Shown here: piece after piece, positions 1 to 6,077 of the stretch
Numbering within the stretch: the stretch's first letter is position 1
Layout of the letters: the number at the start of each line of letters is the position of its first letter
Source of the DNA: an uncultured Clostridium sp.
GTDB taxonomy: Bacteria; Bacillota; Clostridia; Lachnospirales; Lachnospiraceae
NCBI GenBank assembly: GCA_900551135.1
Contig: URUX01000144.1
Coordinates: 1-6,287, forward strand
DNA length: 6,287 bases
Direction: 5' to 3'
The notes under the pieces: model-generated
Databases searched by the model: none
Told to the model about the DNA's origin: nothing
What the model saw: the letters and a program-made list of their open reading frames with translations, nothing else
Made by a program: the position numbers and the translations under genes

Positions 1-2286
1 CTCCGGCAGATTCGCCAGGAAACATTCGACTCCGGAAGCGCTTGCAAACGTCAGGTAATCCAGATTTTTCAAAGTCTCTGCCAAAGCAGTTCCTTCCAGC
101 CCCAGTCCGGTTACATCATACAGAGGAACATCATCGTAAACAATGCCGGACTGTTTTAAAATCTTTGTCAAATCCTCTGAACCCCGAACGGCTCTCGGAA
201 TCAAAAGCCGATCCTCTGGCCCTAACTGTTCCGTCAGTCCATGAGCTAAATCTTCCGTACAATACTGTTTTGGAATATAATCTGCTCGTAATCCATGGAC
301 TCTCAGTTCCCGATCCGTTCCTTTACCAACTGCCGCCAGCTTTACATGTCCCAGACTTCTGTAATCTCTTCCGCTGTCTAACAAAGCTTTCAGAAAAATC
401 CGTACTCCATTAGCGCTGGTAAAGGCAATCCAGGTGTACGCTGCCAGGTTTTCCAGACATTCCTGAACCGGAATACTGTCAGCATGGGAAATCACATCCA
501 TAACTGCAATTTTTTCTACCCCGGCCCCCTGCTCTTTTAACAATGCTTCTAATTTGCCAGTAAAAGCAGGCGTTCCGGTAATTCCTATTTTTACGCCGGA
601 CAATGGACGTTTTAACGTAATTTCCATATGAAGCCCGGTTACCTCTCCCACTACGATAATGGCGGGGGAACCAATCTGAGCCTCTCTGCATGCTTCACCA
701 ATGTTTTCTAATGTCCCTCTCACCACTTTTTGTTCTGGAAGAGTTCCATTTTGAATGACTGCTGCCGGAGTATCTTTCGATCTGCCTTGTTCCATCAGAC
801 TCTGGCAGATTTGATCCAGATGGCTGAGCCCCATCAAAAAGACCAGTGTGCCGGACAGACTGCCAAATTCTTTCAGATCCTCTGGTACACCATTTTCTCT
901 GGTATGTCCTGTCATAACATGAAAACTCCGGCTCATTCCTCTGTGGGTAATGGGGATTCCGGCAGAAGCCAACGCTGCTATGGCTGACGTCACTCCGGAA
1001 ACCACTTCATACGGAATTCCTTCTTTCTGAAGTTCTAAAATCTCTTCTCCGCCTCTTCCAAACACAAATGGATCTCCGCCTTTTAACCGCACCACTCTCC
1101 GGCCTTTTTTAGCCTCTTCCACTAAAATCTGATTAATCTCTTCCTGCTTCATCGAGTGATGTCCGGCTCTTTTTCCTACATAAATCATTTCGCAGTCAGC
1201 CGGAACTTCTTTTAACAGCTGATCCGATGCCAGAGAATCATAAACCACAGTCTGACAGGTTCTGAGCGCCTCCATACCTTTCACCGTAATCAGTCCTGCA
1301 TCTCCAGGGCCTGCGCCTACCAGAATGACCGTTCCAGCAGAGCCTTTTAAAGTTCTTGCAATTACTTCTGCTCCTTCTTCCCAGTCTTTCCGGCTGCCTT
1401 CCCAGCAGGCTGTCACTGCTTTTCCATTTTCTCCCTGGTAGATTCCCCGAATCTTCAGGTTTTCTCCTTCTGGCACACTGCATACCCCAATCGGTTCGTG
1501 ACATCCTGCATGCAACAAATGAAGAATCTTCCGTTCAGTATGAAAGGACAACAGTGCATCTGGATCACAAATCCGCTCTGCAGCCTTATTTACAGGATCT
1601 CCCTTCCTTCCTTCTACCGCCAGGATTCCCTGACAGCCTGCTGGAATCAGTCCTTCCCAGTCCAGATAGGTAAAACGCAGATTCTGCTCCGGCATCTCTA
1701 CCGTCTTCTCCTGACTGGCTTCATCCAGAATATTTAACCGCTTTAAACCGGCTGCCGCTAAAATTATCGCATCATAAGTTCCTTCTAACAGTTTATTTAA
1801 ACGGGTCTGAACATTTCCCCTCAGGTTTTCGCAGACTGCCTCAGTGCCCCACAACTTCATGGCTAAGGGCTCTATCTGGATTTTACGGCGCAAGCTGGAA
1901 GTTCCTACTACAATCCGCTCCCCATCTGCGGCCTTTTTTTCCAGTTTTCCGTCCATTCTGGTCACAATTACATCCCGGATGTCAGCCCGTTTTGGCACTC
2001 CCACAATCTCCAGTCCTTCTGCCAGTTCCATAGGCAGATCCTTGGCGCTGTGAACTGCAAAATCAATCTCTCCTTTTTGAAGGGCTTCTTCAAATTCGGA
2101 CACAAAGACGCCCTTACCGCCAAACTCCAGAAGTGGTTTATCCAGTATCCGATCTCCTGTGGTCTGCTTTAATACCAGTTCTGTTTCCAGATCCGGCGTC
2201 TGTTCCTTCATCATATCGGCAGCCAGACAGGTCTGTTTTACTGCCAGTTCACTTTTTCTGGTTCCAATCCGAACGGTCTGCTTCAT
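1..2286 (-). CDS. hemC-cobA-hemD: Trifunctional fusion: hydroxymethylbilane synthase (HemC) - uroporphyrinogen-III C-methyltransferase (CobA/SUMT) - uroporphyrinogen-III synthase (HemD), 3' end cut by window edge
   Basis: One open frame of 762 codons with no stop runs off the left edge. The start is the ATG at 2286, with GGGGAGG 7 bases upstream; it overlaps the stop of the preceding gene as ATGA. HemC (about 1-312) polymerises four porphobilinogens. It shows RIGTRKSELA near the N-terminus, VHSAKDLP (D83, the catalytic Asp), TSSLRR (R133/R134), LRGNVQTR (R156, R162), and HAGCHEPIG with C262, which carries the dipyrromethane cofactor. CobA (about 319-556) methylates uroporphyrinogen III with SAM to precorrin-2. 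It shows VGAGPGDAGL (323-332), GKRAGHH, GGDPFVFGRGGEE (403-415), SGVTSAIA and GIPITHRG. HemD (about 559 onward, 200 residues visible of about 250) closes the ring and shows AFTSANGV and LTFASASGV. The linkers are very short, about six residues between HemC and CobA. CobA-HemD fusions are known in Clostridia and Selenomonas; the three-way fusion is less familiar to me. Each domain assignment is firm, while activity of all three is inferred. Confidence 0.95.
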   Translation of the reverse strand, partial: MKQTVRIGTRKSELAVKQTCLAADMMKEQTPDLETELVLKQTTGDRILDKPLLEFGGKGVFVSEFEEALQKGEIDFAVHSAKDLPMELAEGLEIVGVPKRADIRDVIVTRMDGKLEKKAADGERIVVGTSSLRRKIQIEPLAMKLWGTEAVCENLRGNVQTRLNKLLEGTYDAIILAAAGLKRLNILDEASQEKTVEMPEQNLRFTYLDWEGLIPAGCQGILAVEGRKGDPVNKAAERICDPDALLSFHTERKILHLLHAGCHEPIGVCSVPEGENLKIRGIYQGENGKAVTACWEGSRKDWEEGAEVIARTLKGSAGTVILVGAGPGDAGLITVKGMEALRTCQTVVYDSLASDQLLKEVPADCEMIYVGKRAGHHSMKQEEINQILVEEAKKGRRVVRLKGGDPFVFGRGGEEILELQKEGIPYEVVSGVTSAIAALASAGIPITHRGMSRSFHVMTGHTRENGVPEDLKEFGSLSGTLVFLMGLSHLDQICQSLMEQGRSKDTPAAVIQNGTLPEQKVVRGTLENIGEACREAQIGSPAIIVVGEVTGLHMEITLKRPLSGVKIGITGTPAFTGKLEALLKEQGAGVEKIAVMDVISHADSIPVQECLENLAAYTWIAFTSANGVRIFLKALLDSGRDYRSLGHVKLAAVGKGTDRELRVHGLRADYIPKQYCTEDLAHGLTEQLGPEDRLLIPRAVRGSEDLTKILKQSGIVYDDVPLYDVTGLGLEGTALAETLKNLDYLTFASASGVECFLANLPE

Positions 2287-2942
2287 TCTGATGCCTCCCC
2301 TCTCTGCTTATATGCCGCTTCTTCCAGCACCTGGTCAATTAACGTTTCCACCAGTTCCTCATTGATGCTGCAGCCCTGATCTCTTCCTATATCTGCCATT
2401 CGTTTAAAAATGATGCTGCGCTGATTGACATCTTCAACCCGCTGCTTTACAAAATCGCGATACTCCCCTAATTGCCGAACCAGCTGGCCATAACCGTCAG
2501 GAATGCCCTTACGGATCTGCTTTTTTAAATACTGGGTAACCGCCGGGCTTTTGCCTCCGGAAGAAATCCCTATCACAATATCTCCATCCCGCACAATTGA
2601 TGGGAAGATAAAACTGCACTCATCCTTTACATCTACTACATTAACCGGAATCCTGTCTTTTTTGCAGGTCAGGGAAATCTGCCGGTTCAGTTCTGGATCA
2701 TCTGTCGCTGCTATTACAAAATCCCTTCCTGTTAAATCCTCCATGGAAAACGCCCTCTCTTCCAACCGCACAGAAGACGTTTCTGCCAGCATTCTTAACT
2801 CCGGCACAAACTCAGGAGATATTACTGTCATATCTGGTCCATAAGGGAGCAGAACCTCCACTTTTCTTAAGGCCACAATCCCTCCCCCGACAATGAGACA
2901 ATTTTGCTCTTCAATATCCACAAAAAACGGAAAATATGCCAT
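2283..2942 (-). CDS. sirC: Precorrin-2 dehydrogenase, possibly also sirohydrochlorin ferrochelatase (SirC/Met8/CysG N-terminal type)
   Basis: This 219-residue protein matches the N-terminal half of E. coli CysG almost without gaps. It has a Rossmann NAD site CLIVGGGIVALRK (15-27), then IAATDDPELN (78-86), NVVD (101-104) and SSGG (127-130), followed by a helical C-terminal region. By recalled CysG numbering, D104 is the Asp used in dehydrogenation and chelation and S128 is the phosphorylated Ser; both are present at the same positions. The enzyme oxidises precorrin-2 to sirohydrochlorin with NAD+. Whether it also inserts Fe2+, like Met8p, or only oxidises, like Bacillus SirC, cannot be told from sequence, but no other chelatase is visible here. 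Unlike CysG it is not fused to the methyltransferase, which sits in the next gene. The ATG is 3 bases after the hemA stop, with AGAGGAA 6 bases upstream overlapping that stop, so coupling with hemA is likely. Confidence 0.93.
   Translation of the reverse strand: MAYFPFFVDIEEQNCLIVGGGIVALRKVEVLLPYGPDMTVISPEFVPELRMLAETSSVRLEERAFSMEDLTGRDFVIAATDDPELNRQISLTCKKDRIPVNVVDVKDECSFIFPSIVRDGDIVIGISSGGKSPAVTQYLKKQIRKGIPDGYGQLVRQLGEYRDFVKQRVEDVNQRSIIFKRMADIGRDQGCSINEELVETLIDQVLEEAAYKQRGEASE
2294..2300 (-). promoter_or_regulatory. Ribosome binding site of the hemC-cobA-hemD fusion, inside the 3' end of the preceding gene
   Basis: The minus strand reads GGGGAGG, then 7 bases, then ATG at 2286. The site lies within the last codons of the sirC-like gene, whose TGA (2285-2283) shares bases with the ATG as ATGA. 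This fixes the HemC start and points to translational coupling of the two genes. The start also gives the normal HemC N-terminus, with the conserved RIGTR motif at residues 6-10. Confidence 0.8.
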
Positions 2943-2945
2943 ATA

Positions 2946-3698
2946 CTATTCCTCTACCCATTCCCCAATGTGATCCATCACATTGAGAACTACTTTTAAT
3001 TCTTCACTGCTTACATGATCCCGAATCCGGTACAAAATCGTATCCAGAGAATAGGCCTGAAAGATTTCTTTCCATTGCCCCATTTTCTGGAAACATGGAT
3101 GGAACAGCAATTCTCTCTTGCATTCATCCAATTCTGCATTCATGATCTCTCTGGCAGCATCCAGTTCCTTTAGTTTCATCTGATTATTGGTTTTGGAGAG
3201 TTTATCGAAAAAGTCGATATCATACAGCGTCACGCCTTCTATCTCTCCCACCATTGGATCTATATCAATCGGCACGGCCACATCAATAAACAGCCTTTTT
3301 TTATTAGTCTTAAGCACCTTTTCCAGCTTTTCCCCTACTACGGTATAATGGGGACTGGAGGTGGCGCTGATTACAATATCCGCATCTTCCATATACTGAT
3401 ACCGGTCTGCATAATCTACCAGATGGATATGGCTGCTCTTCCACTGAAAAGTTAAATCGGATTTATGGCTGCGAACCGTTCCGTAGACCTCTATGCCTGA
3501 TTTACTCAAAATATTCTTTGCTATGGTGCTTCCAATTTTTCCCGTAACACCCATAATCAGCACCTTTTTTTCCTGGGACTCCTGTCCTTCTTTTTCAAAA
3601 TGAAAGACTTCATTGGCTACTAATGTAGCTACTGATACCGGAGTTCTGGAAAGGTTGGTGTCGGTCTTGGTTTTTTTTGCACAGGTAATGGCTTTCAT
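2946..3698 (-). CDS. hemA: C-terminal (NADPH-binding and dimerisation) fragment of glutamyl-tRNA reductase
   Basis: This frame has an internal ATG at 3698 and encodes 250 residues. It opens with AITCAKKTKTDTNLSRTPVS (3-22), the segment that normally follows the catalytic domain. A Rossmann domain follows with KKVLIMGVTGKIGSTIAKN (44-62), ADIVISATSSPHYTV (106-120) and FIDVAVPIDIDP (137-148). The C-terminal 80 residues form a short dimerisation region. Two divergent points stand out: the usual GAG.MG loop is GVTGKIG, and the usual Arg of the AVPRD motif is Ile (I144). GGAGG at 3714-3718 is 15 bases from the internal ATG, too far for a good ribosome binding site, so independent translation is possible but weakly supported. 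Confidence 0.7.
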   Translation of the reverse strand: MKAITCAKKTKTDTNLSRTPVSVATLVANEVFHFEKEGQESQEKKVLIMGVTGKIGSTIAKNILSKSGIEVYGTVRSHKSDLTFQWKSSHIHLVDYADRYQYMEDADIVISATSSPHYTVVGEKLEKVLKTNKKRLFIDVAVPIDIDPMVGEIEGVTLYDIDFFDKLSKTNNQMKLKELDAAREIMNAELDECKRELLFHPCFQKMGQWKEIFQAYSLDTILYRIRDHVSSEELKVVLNVMDHIGEWVEE

Positions 3699-4092
3699 AA
3701 TTTGCCGCTTTTTCCTCCAGAGTCATCTGATAGGCATCCTTTACCTGTCCCAAGATCTCGTCCTCTCCCAAGACCATGGAATCAAAGCCGCAGCACACCT
3801 TATACACATGAGCCACGGTCTGTTCCTCGCTATATATATTTAAATACTGCAAAAGCTCTTCTAAGCGGATCTGCTTCAAATCGGCCACTGCATTTTGAAG
3901 AATGGAAATCGCCTTTTTGCTGCCGGATACGTAAAATTCACTGCGGTTACAGGTACACAGCACCACAGCGCCGTCAATCTCCGGACTAGCTGTCAATCTC
4001 TTTAACAGTTTCTTTTTCTCTTCCATTGAAAATGCAAACTTTTCCCTGACCGATACAGGGGCTTTTTTATGGCTTACGCTGATACAGTACAT
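3610..4092 (-). CDS. hemA: N-terminal (catalytic) fragment of glutamyl-tRNA reductase
   Basis: This frame encodes 160 residues, of which about the first 133 resemble GluTR. Visible are VSHKKAPVSVREKFAFS (6-22), the catalytic Cys motif LCTCNRSEFY (C48 forms the thioester with the glutamyl group), and CGFDSMVLGEDEILGQVKDA (101-120). After about E133 the sequence loses similarity and runs out-of-frame to a stop at 3610. On its own the fragment lacks the NADPH domain. In plant-type and E. coli enzymes such a truncation would not make semialdehyde, although the domain can show esterase activity; that last point is family knowledge, not something seen here. Confidence 0.75.
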   Translation of the reverse strand: MYCISVSHKKAPVSVREKFAFSMEEKKKLLKRLTASPEIDGAVVLCTCNRSEFYVSGSKKAISILQNAVADLKQIRLEELLQYLNIYSEEQTVAHVYKVCCGFDSMVLGEDEILGQVKDAYQMTLEEKAANYESHYLCKKNQDRHQPFQNSGISSYISSQ

Positions 4093-4127
4093 GTTTTCGT
4101 CTCCAATCTAATCCTATGCTTACAGAT

Positions 4128-4165
4128 AAAAAGGGGCGCCGCAGAATTCTACAGCAACCCCTTTT
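4128..4165 (-). terminator. Intrinsic terminator after asrC
   Basis: On the minus strand AAAAGGGG pairs with CCCCTTTT, and the loop side contains a second imperfect stem around the palindrome AGAATTCT (4143-4150). The hairpin is followed by a T tract (CCCCTTTTTATC). It lies 47 bases past the asrC stop and 35 bases before the hemA start, so it separates the sulfite reductase genes from the tetrapyrrole genes. Because the arms carry A and T runs on both sides, it could also stop transcription from the other direction, but no plus-strand gene needs it. Confidence 0.8.
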
Positions 4166-4172
4166 ATGTTAA
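4146..4172 (-). promoter_or_regulatory. Possible weak sigma-A type promoter for hemA, overlapping the terminator
   Basis: On the minus strand TTAACA (4172-4167) resembles the -35 box at 5 of 6 positions and TAGAAT (4151-4146) resembles the -10 box at 5 of 6. The spacing is only 15 bases instead of about 17. If used, transcription would start inside the right arm of the terminator hairpin, giving a leader of about 45 bases before hemA. The alternative is that hemA is transcribed by readthrough from asr. No riboswitch-sized leader is present. Confidence 0.25.
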
Positions 4173-4211
4173 AAAATCTTATTTCTTAATCAGCACCCTG
4201 TTTGACACTGT

Positions 4212-5246
4212 TTACTGTGGGCCTGCTTTGTGATGCTTGGAAATTGGCTTAACATGGATGTTTGCTCTCTGCTCTGCCTCAGCCCAGTAAATCTCGTCTG
4301 CTACCTTAGCCTCTGGGTTCAGCTCAACGCCGTCCAGAATCATCTCTTTAAACTTCACATAACCAGCTCTGTCGATCAGGTGACCGCCATGAAGGTATTC
4401 TGGCTTGTAGTCCATTACCCATGCAGAGAATTTCTGCCAGTTTGCGAACATGCCCAGAACTACATCTTCCGTTACCCAGTTTAAGAACAGCTTGCCCATA
4501 CGTGGGAACTGCTTGCCGGAACGTCCGCCCAGAGTAACTCTCCATAAGTGCTTGTCTCCTCTGGTCCAGCCGCCGGTAGGACAAGCGATAACACACTCGC
4601 CGCAGCCTACGCAGCAGCAGGTATCTTTATCGATCTTACCGTGGTCATTTAAGGAAAGAACGCCAGTAGCGTGATGCTCACAAGCTTTTACGCAGGCGCC
4701 GCATCCGATACAGCGATCCTGATCGTAAACCATCTTGTAAATACCCATTACACCGAAGTCATTGAAGTTACCCTTTGCACAGTCGTTTGGACATCCTGCA
4801 ACGGAAACCTTGATGTGGTAGTGGCTTGGGAAAATTAATTTTTCGATCTTCTTAGCCATTTCATGGGTGTTGGCATTTGCCTTAATACAATGGGAATTAC
4901 CAATACATGCCATAACGTTTCTGGCACCGATGGTTGGATAACCCTGATCATCTGCTTCCATATCGCAGTCGCACATCTCAACGTTTACATCTTCGATGTA
5001 CTCTTTAATCTTAGCGTTTACAGCCGGAATGTTCTCATACTTAATACCAGGCACGTTTAAGGTCTGACGCATGCCAAGATGGAAGGTGCCATTGCCGTAC
5101 TGCTCGCACAGTTCCTGAACCAGAGCCAGGTGCTTTGCGTCAATCAGAGCGCCCGGAACACGGAGCTGAAGCATGAACTCTCCAGGTACTTTAGACTGTC
5201 TGAAACAGTTAATTCGTGTCTTTTTAACATCAATATCGTGATTCAT
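4212..5246 (-). CDS. asrC: Anaerobic sulfite reductase subunit C, siroheme and [4Fe-4S] catalytic subunit
   Basis: AsrC reduces sulfite to sulfide in the cytoplasm, taking electrons from AsrA and AsrB. The 344-residue protein shows the siroheme-[4Fe-4S] ligand set as ACIGNSHC (C114, C120; CX5C) and GCPNDCAKG (C152, C156; CX3C). An inserted ferredoxin domain has two [4Fe-4S] motifs, CIGCGACVKAC (C179, C182, C185, C189) and CVGCGECVIAC (C212, C215, C218, C222). The N-terminal nitrite/sulfite reductase half-domain includes a substrate or siroheme Arg region around GTFHLGMRQTLNVPG (53-67). Length matches the family (about 340). The ATG at 5246 has AAAGGGG 9 bases upstream, and the gap after asrB is 18 bases. 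Its cofactor would be made by the genes that follow. The Asr system is chosen over DsrAB because there is a single catalytic chain with partners AsrA and AsrB upstream. Confidence 0.97.
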   Translation of the reverse strand: MNHDIDVKKTRINCFRQSKVPGEFMLQLRVPGALIDAKHLALVQELCEQYGNGTFHLGMRQTLNVPGIKYENIPAVNAKIKEYIEDVNVEMCDCDMEADDQGYPTIGARNVMACIGNSHCIKANANTHEMAKKIEKLIFPSHYHIKVSVAGCPNDCAKGNFNDFGVMGIYKMVYDQDRCIGCGACVKACEHHATGVLSLNDHGKIDKDTCCCVGCGECVIACPTGGWTRGDKHLWRVTLGGRSGKQFPRMGKLFLNWVTEDVVLGMFANWQKFSAWVMDYKPEYLHGGHLIDRAGYVKFKEMILDGVELNPEAKVADEIYWAEAEQRANIHVKPISKHHKAGPQ

Positions 5247-5264
5247 TCTTGTCCGCCCCTTTCT

Positions 5265-6059
5265 TTAATCTACCAGATATTTAGCCTTGGTGTAGTTAAA
5301 TACCGGACCCTCTAAGCATACGTAAGTCTCGTCAATACGGCAGTGTCCGCACTTACCTACTGCACAAGACATCTTACGCTCGAAGGATACCCAAATCTTC
5401 TCTTCCGGAACACCACACTTAACTGCTTCGATGCCGGTAAACTTCATCATTGGCGGCGGGCCAACGATTACTACTTCATAATTGTCGCCAAAGTCTTTAA
5501 ATGGAACCTTGGATACGAACTGGGTTACGAAACCAACTTCCCATCCATCGATTTTATCTCTGTCCAGAGTGTACATGCAGTTGAACTTGTCTCTCCAGCT
5601 TTCCAGTTCGTTACGGAATACGATGCCTTCTTCATTCTTGAAGCCTGCAATCAGGGTAACGCTCTCTACATAGCCTGGGTTTTCAGCAAATAAACGCAGC
5701 ATGCTTCTTACAGGAGCAAGGCCGGTTCCGCCTACGATTAATACCATGTGCTTGCCCTTGAACTGCTCTTCAACTGGCCAGCCCTTGCCGTATGCGCCAC
5801 GCAGGAACAGAGTGTCGCCTGCTTCTTTCTTAAAGATCTCGTCGGTTACTTTACCAACAGAACGGATTGTGAAATCAATCCAGCCATCGCCGTAAGCGCT
5901 GACAGAAATAGGAGCCTCGCCTACCTTCGGAATAGATAACTGTAAGAACTGTCCGTGGGAAGGTTTAATGTCGGTCTCCACCTTAAATGTATATTCGAGT
6001 TTTGTTTCCTGTTTTACTTCCAGAATCTTACAGGGAACTGGTTTTACCGGATTATTCAT
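5265..6059 (-). CDS. asrB: Anaerobic sulfite reductase subunit B, FAD/NAD(P)H and [2Fe-2S] electron-transfer subunit
   Basis: AsrB moves electrons from NAD(P)H through FAD to the iron-sulfur chain leading to AsrC. The 264-residue protein belongs to the ferredoxin reductase/PyrK-like family. An N-terminal FAD beta-barrel contains EAPISVSAYG (48-57). The nucleotide-binding domain has VLIVGGTGLAPVRSML (106-121) and VVIVGPPPMM (196-205). A C-terminal [2Fe-2S] motif has Cys at 232, 237, 240 and 248 (SCAVGKCGHC plus one more). Length is as usual for AsrB (about 270). The start at ATG 6059 is supported by GGGAG 6 bases upstream within the 18-base gap after asrA. PyrK or a hydrogenase flavoprotein would have the same fold, but the neighbours asrA and asrC settle the call. 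Confidence 0.96.
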   Translation of the reverse strand: MNNPVKPVPCKILEVKQETKLEYTFKVETDIKPSHGQFLQLSIPKVGEAPISVSAYGDGWIDFTIRSVGKVTDEIFKKEAGDTLFLRGAYGKGWPVEEQFKGKHMVLIVGGTGLAPVRSMLRLFAENPGYVESVTLIAGFKNEEGIVFRNELESWRDKFNCMYTLDRDKIDGWEVGFVTQFVSKVPFKDFGDNYEVVIVGPPPMMKFTGIEAVKCGVPEEKIWVSFERKMSCAVGKCGHCRIDETYVCLEGPVFNYTKAKYLVD

Positions 6060-6077
6060 AGTAATCTCCCTTCCTCC

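Larger units (their letters stand above)
2946..4092 (-). pseudogene. hemA: Glutamyl-tRNA reductase gene broken by a frameshift or small deletion
   Basis: GluTR reduces glutamyl-tRNA(Glu) with NADPH to glutamate-1-semialdehyde, the first committed step of C5 tetrapyrrole synthesis. The N-terminal part reads in one frame from ATG 4092, and the rest reads in a second frame down to a TAG at 2946. The second frame is open only from 3722 and homology switches frames at about 3690-3710. E. coli and B. subtilis GluTR, as recalled, have 23 to 24 residues between the GQVK.AY-type and AK(K/R) motifs, whereas only about 18 are left here. This suggests loss of roughly 14 to 20 bases (most simply 17), not a one-base slip. 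The repaired protein would be about 388 residues, short for the family (about 420). GGAG lies 8 bases before the start. Downstream pathway genes look intact, so the break is recent, an artefact, or bypassed by a second hemA or an internal start. Confidence 0.8.

Noticed and set aside
42..413. Plus-strand open frame of 123 codons
   Set aside because: It is antisense to the HemD domain, has no recognisable motifs and no convincing ribosome site.
1238..1504. Minus-strand open frame of 88 codons inside the fusion
   Set aside because: It is a different frame over the HemC-CobA junction, where the fusion frame carries clear motifs; it shows low-complexity Arg/Gly-rich content.
2283..2942. Full-length CysG
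   Set aside because: The frame ends after 219 residues, and the methyltransferase domain is in the next gene, fused to HemC and HemD.
3671..3678. Run of eight A on the minus strand in hemA as the cause of the frame break (A7 would join the frames)
   Set aside because: The second frame is already homologous to GluTR upstream of this run (AITCA before KKTKT). Joining at the run would leave about seven residues missing, so the shift must lie upstream. It stays a possible extra error site.
4143..4150. Palindrome AGAATTCT as an operator site
   Set aside because: It sits in the inner stem of the terminator hairpin, which explains its symmetry; no second copy was seen near the promoters.
4093..4211. 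Riboswitch (such as a cobalamin or SAM type) before hemA
   Set aside because: Only 119 bases are available and most of that is the terminator hairpin; no conserved riboswitch core is visible.
4212..5246. Dissimilatory DsrA/DsrB or assimilatory CysI instead of AsrC
   Set aside because: There is a single 344-residue chain with two inserted ferredoxin motifs and asrA/asrB upstream. CysI is much longer, and DsrA and DsrB come as a pair.
5343..5693. Plus-strand open frame of 116 codons
   Set aside because: It lies wholly antisense to the well-supported asrB; its content is a mirror of that coding bias.
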